A stretch of 64,000 nucleotides of DNA from Sphingobium chungbukense (GCF_001005725.1 NZ_LBIC01000001.1:434001-498000); one strand, 5' to 3'; positions 25,999 through 34,906 are shown, counted from the first letter of the stretch. Numbers and translations are program-made. The notes: a model not told the origin generated them from the sequence alone.

Positions 25999-27036
25999 AT
26001 GCCATACCGCCTTATCCGACCACTTTTCTTCGCGCTGGAAGCCGAACGGGCCCATCATCTGTCGATCAGGCTGCTCCGGCTGATGCCGACTCCCGCGCCG
26101 CTCGCACCCGATTCGGCGCTGGCGCAGACGGTGGCGGGAATCGCCTTTCCCAATCCGGTGGGGCTGGCGGCGGGCTATGACAAGGAAGGGCTGGTCGCGC
26201 ACAAGATGCACGGGCTGGGCTTCGGCTTTTCCGAGTTGGGGACGCTGACCCCCTTGCCGCAGCCGGGAAATGCCCTGCCCCGTCTGTTCCGGCTGGTGGA
26301 AGATCGCGCGGTCATCAACCGCATGGGCTTCAACAATGGCGGCCAGGCCGCCGCGGCGGAACGGATCGCCAAGCGGAAGCGCCCCGGCGGCCCGATCATC
26401 GGCATCAATATCGGCGCGAACAAGGACGCGGCGGACCGAATCGCGGATTACGCCACGGGCGTCACCTGCATGGCACCGCTGGCCGATTATCTGACGGTCA
26501 ACATCTCCTCCCCCAATACGCCGGGCCTGCGCGCCTTGCAGGACCGGGCTGCGCTCGACCAGTTGCTGGGCGCGGTGATGGCGGCGCGGGGGAGCGGCAA
26601 GACGCCGATTTTCCTGAAGGTGGCGCCGGACCTGGAACCGGCCGATGTCGAGGATATCGCGGCGGCCTGCATCGACCATCGGATCGACGCGCTGATCGTC
26701 TCCAACACCACCATTTCCCGGCCCTCGCTGCATTCGCCCCACGCCGGCGAGGCGGGCGGCCTGTCGGGCGCGCCGCTGCACGACATGGCACTGCAACGGC
26801 TGCGCGACTTCCGCCGGGCGCTGGGCACGCGCCTGCCGTTGATCGGGGTGGGCGGGATCGCCAATGCGGAACAGGCCTATGCCCGCATCCGCGCGGGAGC
26901 GAGCCTGATCCAGCTCTACAGCGCGCTGGTCTATGAGGGGCCTTATCTTGCCAAGCGAATCAATGCGGGGCTGAAGATGCTGATGGCGCGCGACGGGGTG
27001 AAGAATATCGGCGAGATAGTGGGTATCGACGCCTGA
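25999..27036 (+). CDS. pyrD: Quinone-dependent dihydroorotate dehydrogenase (class 2)
   Basis: Oxidises dihydroorotate to orotate in pyrimidine synthesis, passing electrons to quinone at the inner membrane. The 345-aa protein has the membrane-docking N-terminal helices (MPYRLIRPLFFALEAERAHH) that distinguish class 2, the FMN site VGLAAGYDKEG, NRMGFNNGG, the catalytic-base Ser in TVNISSPNTPGLR, and VSNTTISR, GVGGI and YSALVYEGP. No pyrimidine genes adjoin. ggt follows after 48 bp and may share its transcript. Confidence 0.96.
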   Translation: MPYRLIRPLFFALEAERAHHLSIRLLRLMPTPAPLAPDSALAQTVAGIAFPNPVGLAAGYDKEGLVAHKMHGLGFGFSELGTLTPLPQPGNALPRLFRLVEDRAVINRMGFNNGGQAAAAERIAKRKRPGGPIIGINIGANKDAADRIADYATGVTCMAPLADYLTVNISSPNTPGLRALQDRAALDQLLGAVMAARGSGKTPIFLKVAPDLEPADVEDIAAACIDHRIDALIVSNTTISRPSLHSPHAGEAGGLSGAPLHDMALQRLRDFRRALGTRLPLIGVGGIANAEQAYARIRAGASLIQLYSALVYEGPYLAKRINAGLKMLMARDGVKNIGEIVGIDA

Positions 27037-27084
27037 TCCGTCCTATGGGTTGCAGGACGCAACGCAGCGATTAGGGTGCCGGAC

Positions 27085-28784
27085 ATGATTTCTCGCCTTT
27101 CCGGCCTGCTGGCTGCCTTCGCCCTTTGCCCTCTCCTCCCCACCCCGCTCGCCGCGCGGGAACCGGTGTCGGTCAACGCCACGGTTTCGGCCGCCGATCC
27201 CCGCGCCGCCGAAGCGGGGCAGGAAATCTTGCGCAAGGGCGGCAGCGCCACCGACGCCGCCATCGCCATGATGCTGACGCTCAACGTCGTCGAGCCGCAT
27301 AATAGCGGCATAGGCGGCGGTGGCTTCCTGATGCACCATGACGGGCAGACCGGCGTGCTGGAGTCGATCGATGGACGCGAAACCGCTCCCGCAGCGGCAC
27401 GGCCGGATCGCTTCATGGGGGCGGACGGCCAGCCCCTCCCCTTCCTCAAGGCTTGGCCGGGCGGCTATTCGGTCGGCGTGCCCGGCAATCTGCGGCTGGC
27501 CTGGGAGGCCCATCGCAAATGGGGCAAGCTGCCCTGGGCCGAGTTGTTCCAGCCCGCCATCCGCTTTGCCGAACAGGGGTTCGAGGTGCGCCAGCGGCTC
27601 GACACGGCGATGAAGGCGCTGGAGCCGATCTGGGCCGATTTTCCCGAAATCCGGCAATATTTCTGGATCGACGGCAAGCCCGCGCCGATGGGAACGATCC
27701 TCAAGAATCCGCCGCTGGCCGCATTGTTCAAGCGAATCGCGGCGGAGGGGCCGGACGCCTTCTATCGGGGCGAAAACGCCAGGATCATCGCCGAAACCGT
27801 CACCCAAGCCCCGAAGAACCCGGTGCCGATGACGGAGGCCGATCTTGCCGGCTACCAGGCCAAGGCGCGCAAGCCGGTCTGCGGCCCTTATCGCATCTAT
27901 ACGGTCTGCGGCATGGGACCGGCTTCGGCAGGCGGGATCACCGTTTTGCAAGTGCTGGGCATGGTCGAACGCTTCCCGCTGGCGCAATGGGGCAAGGATG
28001 ATCCCCGGTCCTGGCACGTCATCGGGGAGGCGATGCGCCTCGCCTATGCGGATCGCGAAACCTATCTGGGCGACCCCGAGTTCGTCGCCGTGCCGATCGC
28101 CGGGATGATCGATCCCGCTTATCTGAAGCGGCGGTCGGCACTGATCAGCATGGGCAAGGCACTCAACGACTACCGGCCCGGCACACCCCCGGCGCGGCAA
28201 AGCGGACCGCCGCCCTGCCCCAGCCGGAATCGGGCACCAGCCATTTCGTCGCGGTGGACCGCCATGGCGACATCGCCGCCTGGACATCCACCATCGAAAG
28301 CTTCTTCGGCAGCCAGCTTATCGCCAACGGCGTGATCCTGAACAATGAACTGACCGATTTCAGCTTCACCCCCGAAAAGGACGGCGCGCCGGTCGCCAAC
28401 CGGGTCGAGCCCGGCAAGCGGCCGCTGTCGTCCATGTCGCCCACCATCGTCTATGACGCGGCGGGGACTCCGATCTTCACCGTCGGCGCGGCGGGGGGGA
28501 AGACCATCATCATGCAGGTCGCCAAGGCACTGATCGCGCATTTCGACTGGGGTCTGTCGGCGCAGGATTCGATCGCGCTGGGGTTCGAATTCTTCGACAA
28601 GGACGGGCTGGTGCTGGAACAGGGCACGTCATTGGAGGCGATGAAGGCGCCGCTGGAAAAACTCGGCCATAAGGTGTCGATCAGCCGTTTCGGGCTGAAG
28701 GCCAATGCGGCCGAACGGCAGGCGGACGGCCATTGGGTCGGCGGCGCCGATCCGCGCAGCCCGGGCGTGTCCTTGCAGGAATGA
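27085..28784 (+). pseudogene. ggt: Gamma-glutamyltransferase, frameshifted before the catalytic Thr
   Basis: Periplasmic Ntn-hydrolase that cleaves glutathione-type gamma-glutamyl bonds. From ATG 27085 a signal peptide (MISRLSGLLAAFALCPLLPTPLAA) is followed by the large subunit (HNSGIGGGGFLM, GGYSVGVPGNLRL). The frame then breaks near 28190: the first frame runs out at 28335 while homology continues one frame over with KRTAALPQPESGTSHFVAVD, where the T of G-T-S-H-F is the autoprocessing nucleophile, to a stop at 28784. Adding one C to the C5 run at 28186-28190 restores the family sequence. As given, the product lacks the catalytic subunit; either a true pseudogene or a sequence error. Confidence 0.88.
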
Positions 28785-28792
28785 AGGATATG

Positions 28793-28824
28793 ACCGTCAT
28801 GCCAGCTTACGCCGGGATGACGGT
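28793..28824. repeat. Dispersed hairpin repeat between convergent genes
   Basis: ACCGTCATGCC-agcttacgcc-GGGATGACGGT pairs with one mismatch. It is related to the GTCATCCCAGC...GCTGGGAT element between tolQ and tolR, and lies between convergent ggt and the lipoprotein gene, where it may end both transcripts. Confidence 0.6.
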
Positions 28825-29319
28825 TCAGCTCTTCAGATCCAGTCCCGCGACGTTGAACTGGAACGGAAAGCTCTTGTCCTTCGGTCCCACCACCAGATTC
28901 ACCTTGATGGTCTTATTGTCCTTGATCGCATCATAGGCCTTGGCCGCGGGCAGCAGTTCGATGCCGTCCTTATTGTCGGTCATCCGCCCTTTCCATTCAT
29001 GGGTCTTGCCGTCCTGCGTCGTTGCGGTGACGCGGCAGTCGGACAGGTCGCAGGTGAAGGGGGCACCCACCAGCTTCACCGTGACGTCGGCCTGGCCCTT
29101 TTCCATAGGCTGGACCAGCAGCACGGCGAAAGTGTCGCCCGCCGTCATGGTCTGGACCGTGTTGGCGCTGCCGATATAGGCGACCTTCGCCTTTGCGCCC
29201 GTTCCGCCTTCATATTTCCAGACCTGCCCGATCTGGTCGCGCTGGGTCGGCGCCTTGTCCTCCGGCGAGGAGCAGGCAACGATCAGCCCTACGGCAGCCA
29301 GTGCCCAAAGGGTTCGCAT
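28825..29319 (-). CDS. Hypothetical lipoprotein
   Basis: A 164-aa protein with a type II signal peptide, MRTLWALAAVGLIVAC, lipid-modified Cys at residue 16. The mature part is a small beta-rich domain with a possible disulfide pair in TCDLSDCRV. No known domain is recognised. It begins 67 bp from the end of sufE on the same strand, so it may be transcribed with sufE, but the function looks unrelated. Localisation to the outer or inner membrane is unknown. Confidence 0.75.
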   Translation of the reverse strand: MRTLWALAAVGLIVACSSPEDKAPTQRDQIGQVWKYEGGTGAKAKVAYIGSANTVQTMTAGDTFAVLLVQPMEKGQADVTVKLVGAPFTCDLSDCRVTATTQDGKTHEWKGRMTDNKDGIELLPAAKAYDAIKDNKTIKVNLVVGPKDKSFPFQFNVAGLDLKS

Positions 29320-29386
29320 CTCTTCTCTCCTGTCCCGTCATCATTACGGGAAGAGAACGCGCCAGCGCGGGCCTGTTTCCCTTGGC

Positions 29387-29815
29387 TCAGCGGTAACGTG
29401 CGGCGGTTTCCCGGATCAGCGCGATCATGTTGGGAATGCCCTGCGTCCGGTTGGAGCTGAGCTGGTTGCGCAGATCGAAGGGCGCAAGCGCGGCTTCAAT
29501 GTCGGTCGCGGCGATCGCGGCGGGCGCCCGGTCTTGCACCGTCAGCAGAACCAGCGCGATGATTCCCTTGGTGATCGCCGCATTGCTGTCCGCCAGGAAA
29601 TGGAGCTTCGGCCCAGCGTGAGACTGAGCTTCCAGCACCATGGGATAGACCCACACCGCCGCGGAACAGCCCCGCACCAGCGTCGCATCGGTCTTGAGCG
29701 CGTCGGGCATCGGTTCCAGCGCCCGGCCCAGATCGATCAGCAACCGATAGCGGTCGTCGGCATCGAGAAATTCATATTCCTCGTAAAGATCGGCAAGGGC
29801 GGCATGATCGGTCAT
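29387..29815 (-). CDS. sufE: SufE-family cysteine desulfuration protein
   Basis: Sulfur acceptor and activator of SufS. In the 142-aa version from ATG 29815 the persulfide cysteine is C50 in TLVRGCSAAVWV, and the flanking LGRALEPMP and the later FDLRNQLSSNRTQGIPNMI are the family pattern. A start three codons upstream (29824) is possible; neither has a good ribosome site. It sits apart from the suf operon, and is followed at 67 bp by the lipoprotein gene and preceded by the psp-linked genes. Confidence 0.93.
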   Translation of the reverse strand: MTDHAALADLYEEYEFLDADDRYRLLIDLGRALEPMPDALKTDATLVRGCSAAVWVYPMVLEAQSHAGPKLHFLADSNAAITKGIIALVLLTVQDRAPAAIAATDIEAALAPFDLRNQLSSNRTQGIPNMIALIRETAARYR

Positions 29816-29872
29816 AGCCGCCATATAGGAGGAAAAGCGGCAGACGAAAGCCGCTTTTCCTCCTGAAAAGCA

Positions 29873-30106
29873 TTACAGATCGACGCCCGCGGCGATCGCC
29901 TCCAGCTTGCGGATGCGTTCCTTGAGGTCCGCGACCTCGATCCGCGTCGCGGCCGATGGCGGCGCGGCTTCGTCCGTCCGCCGCGCCAGTTCCGCGCGCT
30001 TCAGGTCCAGCCAGCCGTTCCAGCCACGCAGGGCGGTCATGGCGACGATGACGAGTCCCGACAAACCCACCACCGCCAATGTCAGAGTGATAAGGGGGTC
30101 CTGCAT
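29873..30106 (-). CDS. PspB-like small membrane protein (77 aa)
   Basis: MQDPLITLTLAVVGLSGLVIVAM is a single N-terminal membrane segment; the rest is charged and ends in a heptad-like helix DLKERIRKLEAIAAG. This is the PspB layout (one membrane helix, then coiled coil), and the tail resembles those of PspB (30934-31200) and of the 83-aa neighbour. GGGAGG stands before ATG 30106. It follows the neighbour by 36 bp. Membership in the psp response is inferred from layout and position. Confidence 0.7.
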   Translation of the reverse strand: MQDPLITLTLAVVGLSGLVIVAMTALRGWNGWLDLKRAELARRTDEAAPPSAATRIEVADLKERIRKLEAIAAGVDL

Positions 30107-30142
30107 ATTGTCCTCCCTAAGGCATGTTTCCTTCAGGCCGCG

Positions 30143-30394
30143 TCAGTCGCGGTCCCTGAGCTTGTCGAATTCCCGTTCCAGCGCGGTGGAACTGTCGGTC
30201 GCCAGCCGTTCCAGCACGGCGACGCGATCCTTGAGCGCCTTCACCTCCGCCCGCAGCCGTTCCGCTTCCGGATCGGGACCGCGCTGGATGAAGTCCTCGC
30301 CCTTGTGCCGGCGTACGACGCCATATTTGGCACGCACGACGCTGGCGATGGCGGTGATCGCGACGATGGCGACGACCATTTCGAACGGATTCAT
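30143..30394 (-). CDS. PspB-like small membrane protein (83 aa)
   Basis: MNPFEMVVAIVAITAIASVVRAKYGVVRR is an N-terminal membrane segment with a basic cytoplasmic edge, followed by a coiled coil with LRAEVKALKDRVAVLERLATD, close to the PspB tail pattern. ATG 30394 has GGGAGA upstream; an upstream in-frame start at 30424 lacks one. It lies 157 bp after pspC, a gap with a hairpin CCCAGGGT-GGCA-ACCCTGGG (30426-30445) that has no T-run. Confidence 0.7.
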   Translation of the reverse strand: MNPFEMVVAIVAITAIASVVRAKYGVVRRHKGEDFIQRGPDPEAERLRAEVKALKDRVAVLERLATDSSTALEREFDKLRDRD

Positions 30395-30551
30395 CTGTCT
30401 GTCTCCCTTGCTCCGTCTCGGCACGCCCAGGGTGGCAACCCTGGGGCGACAACCGATCCGGCGCCTTTCAGCTTTTCGTTTTCATGAAAGCGCGCAGCCT
30501 GGTTTCGACCGGCGCCGCTATCGGTTCGATGAACGGCGTTCCCCTTGCCGC

Positions 30552-30932
30552 TCAGCGCAGGCTGTCGATCTCGTCGGCCAGGCGGGTGTTGCGGCTGGTA
30601 TAATAGGTTTCGATGTCGGCCAGGCGGCGGTCGATGTCACGGAACTTCGACCGGACATCGCGGGTGGAGCGCGCCGGATTGGTGCGCACGCCCTGCCAGA
30701 ATTTCTCGTCATCGCGGTCGGCATAGAGGCCCACCGGCTTGTTCTCGGCAAAATAGGCAACCACGAAATAGGCGATCAGCGTCCAGGGGAAGGCCCCCAT
30801 CAGCGTCACCAGCACGGCACCGACCCGGACCCACAGCACGTCGATCCCCGTATAGTCGGCAATACCGGCGCATACGCCCATCCATTTGCCGTTCTGCTTG
30901 TCGAGATAGAATTTGGTGCGACGGGCAGCCAT
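30552..30932 (-). CDS. pspC: Phage shock protein C
   Basis: Inner-membrane component of the Psp response. The 126-aa protein starts MAARRTKFYLDKQNGKWMGVCAGIADYTGID, the PspC domain signature, with one hydrophobic segment VRVGAVLVTLMGAFPWTLIAYFVVAYF and a charged C-terminal helix ending LADEIDSLR. The start is decided by the neighbour: its ATG 30932 is one base after the pspB stop. Acts with PspB to recruit PspA to the membrane in the E. coli model. Confidence 0.92.
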   Translation of the reverse strand: MAARRTKFYLDKQNGKWMGVCAGIADYTGIDVLWVRVGAVLVTLMGAFPWTLIAYFVVAYFAENKPVGLYADRDDEKFWQGVRTNPARSTRDVRSKFRDIDRRLADIETYYTSRNTRLADEIDSLR

Positions 30933-30933
30933 C

Positions 30934-31200
30934 TCAGTTTCTCCGGTCAAAATCATAACCATCGTCCTGCGACGGACGGGCGGGGCGGAAATCGGGATTG
31001 TCGGCGGCGACGATCCGTTCGACCGTCTGAAGCCGCTCCTCCAGCCGCCGGGCGAGCAAATGCAGTTCGTCCAGCAGCCGCTCATCCTCATCGGTGATCT
31101 TGGGGGCCTGTTTCCACTTGGTGACATAGTGGAAGATCAGCCAGGGCATGCCGATGAACAGCATGCCGCAGATCATGATGGGCAGGAACACGTCCTCCAT
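30934..31200 (-). CDS. pspB: Phage shock protein B
   Basis: 88-aa inner-membrane protein: N-terminal segment MEDVFLPIMICGMLFIGMPW, followed by a cytoplasmic coiled coil DERLLDELHLLARRLEERLQTVERIVAADNP and a proline-rich tail. Layout, length and position between pspA and pspC fit PspB, which with PspC senses envelope stress and frees PspF from PspA. GGGAGA is upstream of ATG 31200, 3 bp after the pspA stop. Confidence 0.9.
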   Translation of the reverse strand: MEDVFLPIMICGMLFIGMPWLIFHYVTKWKQAPKITDEDERLLDELHLLARRLEERLQTVERIVAADNPDFRPARPSQDDGYDFDRRN

Positions 31201-31203
31201 GCG

Positions 31204-31887
31204 TCATTCTCCCTTCTGCATGCTGGCCCCGCCCATTTGGGCCTTGAGGGCGGCGAGTTCGGCATCGACCTTGTCGCTGCTCCGCAGCTCGGCAATCTCT
31301 TCCTCCAGCGTCTTGGGCTGCTGGCCAAGGCCGGCGGCATCGGCGCGGCCTTCGGCCATGTCGACGCGGCGCTCCAGCATCTCGAAGCGGGCGAAGGCGT
31401 CGTTCACCTTCTCGCCGGCATAGGCTTCACGGACGCGGAGGCGATTCTGGGCGCTTTCCATCCGGGTCACAAGGCTGTTCTGGCGGGCACGGGCCTCGCG
31501 CAGCTTGGCCTGGAGCTTGGCGATATCCTCTTCCGAGGCGCGCAGCGATTCATCCAGCACTTCGATCTCATGGGAAAGCTGCTCCGCCATGTCGGCCGCC
31601 TTCTGCTTTTCGAGCAAAGCGGCCTTGGCCAGATCCTCACGCTCCTTGCTGAGTGCGAGCTGGGCCTTTTCGGTCCAGCTATCCTGCAAGCCCTGAAGCT
31701 TGGCGATGTGACGCCGCATTTCCTTCTGGTCGGCGATGGTGCGGGCGGCGGACGCGCGCACCTCTACCAGAGTCTCCTCCATTTCGAGGATGATCATGCG
31801 GATCATCTTCGCCGGGTCTTCCGCCCGATCGAGCAGGTCGGTGACATTGGCGGCGATGATGTCGCGGGTGCGGGAGAAAATACCCAT
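31204..31887 (-). CDS. pspA: Phage shock protein A
   Basis: 227-aa coiled-coil protein of the PspA/IM30/ESCRT-III family, which binds stressed membranes and, in E. coli, inhibits PspF. It starts MGIFSRTRDIIAANVTDLLDRAEDPAKMIRM (amphipathic membrane-binding helix with conserved EDP) and continues as long helices with the LREARARQNSLVTRMESAQNRLRV segment. CAGGAG stands before ATG 31887. Expression is expected from the sigma-54 promoter at 32167-32182. Confidence 0.95.
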   Translation of the reverse strand: MGIFSRTRDIIAANVTDLLDRAEDPAKMIRMIILEMEETLVEVRASAARTIADQKEMRRHIAKLQGLQDSWTEKAQLALSKEREDLAKAALLEKQKAADMAEQLSHEIEVLDESLRASEEDIAKLQAKLREARARQNSLVTRMESAQNRLRVREAYAGEKVNDAFARFEMLERRVDMAEGRADAAGLGQQPKTLEEEIAELRSSDKVDAELAALKAQMGGASMQKGE

Positions 31888-31923
31888 TTGAACTTCACTC
31901 CTGGTACGAACTGTGAGGCGGCC

Positions 31924-32097
31924 TTACGCCAGATAATGCTGGACCGCGGGGCAATCATGGTTCGCGAGCATGGGCCCTTCGCTGGCACGGGCCGGGCCGA
32001 CCGCCGAAAGGATCAAGGTCGATCCGAACAGGACGGAGACGATGGCGACGGACAGGAACTGGCCGATTTCGCGAACGCTGCTGCTTTGCTTTTCCAT
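31924..32097 (-). CDS. Small exported/membrane peptide heading the psp operon (57 aa)
   Basis: MEKQSSSVREIGQFLSVAIVSVLFGSTLILSAVGPARA is a membrane or signal segment, possibly cleaved after ARA, leaving about 20 residues with one cysteine. TTCAGGAG lies upstream of ATG 32097. It is the first gene after the sigma-54 promoter and lies 36 bp before pspA, so it would be strongly co-induced. No family is recognised. Confidence 0.65.
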   Translation of the reverse strand: MEKQSSSVREIGQFLSVAIVSVLFGSTLILSAVGPARASEGPMLANHDCPAVQHYLA

Positions 32098-32166
32098 GTT
32101 ATACTCCTGAACCCTGGCCTTCAAATATGTGCCGCTTGATCTGTCAGCGGCTTCGCCATCCGACCT

Positions 32167-32182
32167 TGCAGAAGCCGTGCCA
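32167..32182 (-). promoter_or_regulatory. Sigma-54 promoter of the psp operon
   Basis: Reading leftward, TGGCACG-GCTT-CTGCA matches the -24/-12 consensus TGGCACG-N4-TTGCA with one mismatch and exact spacing between GG and GC. It lies 70-85 bp before the start of the 57-aa gene and faces pspA, as expected for PspF control. Confidence 0.8.
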
Positions 32183-32273
32183 ATTTCAGGAAATGGCGGA
32201 ATTTCGAGGTTTTTTACACGCGTCCAAGAATAACGCTTGCCGAAAGGTGGGAAATTTCACCATAAGTTGGCGA

Positions 32274-33296
32274 ATGGAGAAAAATACCCAGTTCGTCGGT
32301 CAATCGCTGGCCTTTCTGGACGCGGTCGAACAGGCGGGGCGGGCCGCCGAGCTGAACCGACCGGTCCTGGTGATCGGGGAACGCGGGACGGGCAAGGAAC
32401 TGATCGCCGAACGCCTCCACCGCCTGTCGCCGCGCTGGGACGGTCCGCTGATCATCATGAATTGCGCGGCGCTGCCGGAAACGCTGATCGAGGCGGAATT
32501 GTTCGGCCATGAGCAGGGTGCCTTCACCGGGGCGGCACGGGCGAGGGCCGGGCGGTTCGAGGAGGCGGATGGCGGCACGCTGTTCCTGGACGAGCTGGGC
32601 ACATTATCCATGGCCGCGCAGGAACGGCTGCTCCGCGTGATCGAATATGGCGAGGTGACGCGGATCGGCGCGTCGAAGCCGATCATGGTGGACGTCCGGA
32701 TCGTCGCGGCCACCAATGAGGATCTGCCTGCCGCCGCCGATGCCGGACGGTTCCGGCCCGACCTGCTCGACCGGCTGAGTTTCGAGGTCATCACCCTGCC
32801 GCCGCTGCGAGCGCGGGAAGGGGATGTCCCGGTGCTTGCCGACCATTTCGGGCGGCGTATGGGAGCGGAGATCGGCTGGCCGCAATGGCCGGGCTTTTCG
32901 GCCGCCTGCATGGCCGAACTGGAAGCGCATGACTGGCCCGGCAATGTGCGCGAACTGCGCAATGTGGTGGAGCGGGCCGTCTATCGCTGGAACGAACCGG
33001 CGCGGCCGATCGCCGCGATCATGTTCGATCCCTTCGCCTCGCCTTGGAAACCCAGGCCGTTGATGGCGACCGCGCCTGTCGCAGGAATGGCAAGCGCGCC
33101 ACCCGCCGCTGCGCCCGCCATCAGTTTCGAGATCATCAGCGACCTCAAATCCGCCGTCGACGCGCATGAGGCGGCGATCGTGCGGGCCGCGCTGGAGCGC
33201 TATCGCTACAACCAGCGCGCAACCGCCAAGGGATTGGGGCTAAGCTATGACCAGCTTCGCCACTGCATGAAGAAGCATGGATTGAGTGCGGGGTAA
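32274..33296 (+). CDS. pspF: PspF, sigma-54-dependent activator of the psp operon
   Basis: A 340-aa bacterial enhancer-binding protein without an N-terminal receiver, as in PspF. AAA+ domain: Walker A GERGTGKE (35-42), the sigma-54 contact loop GAFTGA (82-87), Walker B GGTLFLDEL, and RPDLLDRLSFEVITLPPLRAR. The C-terminus has a Fis-type helix-turn-helix (RYRYNQRATAKGLGLSYDQLRHCMKKHG). I chose ATG 32274 because it begins at the AAA+ domain; a start at 32127 would read across the divergent promoter. It is divergent from pspA. Confidence 0.94.
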   Translation: MEKNTQFVGQSLAFLDAVEQAGRAAELNRPVLVIGERGTGKELIAERLHRLSPRWDGPLIIMNCAALPETLIEAELFGHEQGAFTGAARARAGRFEEADGGTLFLDELGTLSMAAQERLLRVIEYGEVTRIGASKPIMVDVRIVAATNEDLPAAADAGRFRPDLLDRLSFEVITLPPLRAREGDVPVLADHFGRRMGAEIGWPQWPGFSAACMAELEAHDWPGNVRELRNVVERAVYRWNEPARPIAAIMFDPFASPWKPRPLMATAPVAGMASAPPAAAPAISFEIISDLKSAVDAHEAAIVRAALERYRYNQRATAKGLGLSYDQLRHCMKKHGLSAG

Positions 33297-33323
33297 GGCC
33301 CCGATCCCATCCCACCTCCGCCA

Positions 33324-33342
33324 CCCCGGACTTGATCCGGGG
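33324..33342. repeat. Dispersed hairpin CCCCGGA-CTTGA-TCCGGGG
   Basis: A 7-bp stem with a 5-base loop between convergent pspF and the dehydrogenase gene. Sequences of the form CCCCGGACTTGATCCGGGG occur as intergenic repeats in many sphingomonads (general knowledge). Probably acts as a transcript end. Confidence 0.55.
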
Positions 33343-33366
33343 CGCAGAGGGAGAGCGTCTCCCCTC

Positions 33367-34245
33367 CTATCGCGTCGGAACCGGCTCCGCGCCCGAATAG
33401 TCGTAGAAGCCCTTGCCGGTCTTGCGGCCCAGCCAGCCCGCCTCGACATATTTGACCAGCAGCGGCGCGGGGCGATATTTCGGATCGCCGGTCGTCCCCT
33501 GAAGCACCTTGCAGATTTCCAGGCAGGTATCGAGACCCACGAAATCCGCCAGGGTCAGCGGGCCCATGGGATGGTTGAGGCCCAGCATCACGCCCTTGTC
33601 GATGTCGACGACGCTGCCCACGCCCTCACCCAGGGCGAAGATCGCCTCGTTGAGCATCGGCAGCAGGATACGGTTCACCACGAAGCCCGGCGCGTCGAAG
33701 GCATGCACCACCTGCTTGCCGAGGCTGGCGGCGAAGGCTTCGACCGCGCTCACCGTTTCCGCGCTGGTGGCGAGGCCGCGAATGACCTCGACCAGCGCCA
33801 TCACCGGCACCGGATTGAAGAAATGCACGCCCACGAAGCGGCTGGCATCGGGCGCCGCCTGCGCCAGCCGAGTGATCGGGATGGAGGAGGTGTTCGACGC
33901 CAGGATCGCGTCCTGCCCCAGCAAGGCGCCGACATTGGCGAAAATGGCGCGCTTGATCTCTTCCCGCTCGGTCGCGGCTTCGATCACCAACTGGCAGGCG
34001 GCCAGCGGCGCGACTTCGCCCACCGGCGTGATCCGGGCGATGGCGGCGTCGGCGTCGGCCTGTGCCAGCTTGCCCTTTTCCACCGCCTTGGCCAGCAGGC
34101 GGATGATGCCGTCGCGGCCCTTTTGCGCGCGCGGCAGGTCGACGTCGGACAGGATCACCTCATAGCCTGCCTGCGCCGCCACCTGCGCGATGCCCGCGCC
34201 CATCTGGCCTGCGCCGATCACTCCCACCGTTCGGATATCTGTCAT
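33367..34245 (-). CDS. 3-hydroxybutyryl-CoA dehydrogenase family protein
   Basis: NAD(P)-dependent oxidation/reduction of 3-hydroxyacyl-CoA, in short-chain fatty acid or polyhydroxybutyrate-linked metabolism. The 292-aa protein is single-domain length, with the Rossmann site [21 protein letters not shown] near the N-terminus and the catalytic region [11 protein letters not shown]...[19 protein letters not shown] containing the active-site His. The C-terminal domain has [11 protein letters not shown] and [18 protein letters not shown] 34245 is taken because AAAGG precedes it and the Rossmann fold starts at once. Confidence 0.93.
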   Translation of the reverse strand: MTDIRTVGVIGAGQMGAGIAQVAAQAGYEVILSDVDLPRAQKGRDGIIRLLAKAVEKGKLAQADADAAIARITPVGEVAPLAACQLVIEAATEREEIKRAIFANVGALLGQDAILASNTSSIPITRLAQAAPDASRFVGVHFFNPVPVMALVEVIRGLATSAETVSAVEAFAASLGKQVVHAFDAPGFVVNRILLPMLNEAIFALGEGVGSVVDIDKGVMLGLNHPMGPLTLADFVGLDTCLEICKVLQGTTGDPKYRPAPLLVKYVEAGWLGRKTGKGFYDYSGAEPVPTR

Positions 34246-34435
34246 TCCTCGAACCTTTCTGCACTGAATCGGCCTTTGTCGGTCTTGCCAGTCCCCGTAA
34301 CGCCATGACAGGCAGGCCGCCAGAGCTTCCAGACGGATGAAAGCGGACGGAAAGCCCCGGACGGTCGGCGGAGTGCTGATCTTTCCGTAATTTCCGGCTT
34401 TGCGCCGTGCCTGCTTGATGGTTAAAAGCCCCGGC

Positions 34436-34906
34436 ATGTCCGTTTCAGACCTGCTGCCCGCGCCGGCGACCGGAAGGTTCATCGCCGCCGTGCATCATTT
34501 CCCGCTGCGCGTCTATTTCGAGGATACCGATCTGTCCGGCCTCGTCTACCACGCCAATTATCTGCGCTATATGGAGCGGGCGCGGTCGGACATGCTGCGC
34601 GTCGCGGGGATCGACCAGCGCGGCAATCTGGAGGACGGCGAGGGCGTCTATGCCGTCACCGACCTCCAGCTCCATTATAGCCGCCCCGCTCGGCTGGATG
34701 ATGACCTGATGGTGGTGAGCCGCGTCACGAAAGTCGGCGCCGCTTCATGTTCCATTCATCAGACGGTCATGCGCGATGGGGAAATACTGACGCAGGGCGA
34801 TGTTTCCGTCGCCTTTCTGACACCCCAGGGCCGCCCGCGCCGGCAACCAAAGCCCTGGATCGACATTTTCAGCCGCTTGATGAGAGGGGAAGACATCAAC
34901 CCATGA
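34436..34906 (+). CDS. ybgC: Tol-Pal-associated acyl-CoA thioesterase
   Basis: Hot-dog fold thioesterase, first gene of tol-pal operons. The 156-aa protein has the 4HBT catalytic segment [27 protein letters not shown] (Asp in E-D-T-D) and the downstream [23 protein letters not shown] 34436 is used; in-frame starts at 34400 and 34418 are possible. Its stop overlaps the tolQ ATG by 4 bases. The role within Tol-Pal is unsettled in the literature; link to acyl-ACP/phospholipid metabolism is likely. Confidence 0.94.
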   Translation: MSVSDLLPAPATGRFIAAVHHFPLRVYFEDTDLSGLVYHANYLRYMERARSDMLRVAGIDQRGNLEDGEGVYAVTDLQLHYSRPARLDDDLMVVSRVTKVGAASCSIHQTVMRDGEILTQGDVSVAFLTPQGRPRRQPKPWIDIFSRLMRGEDINP

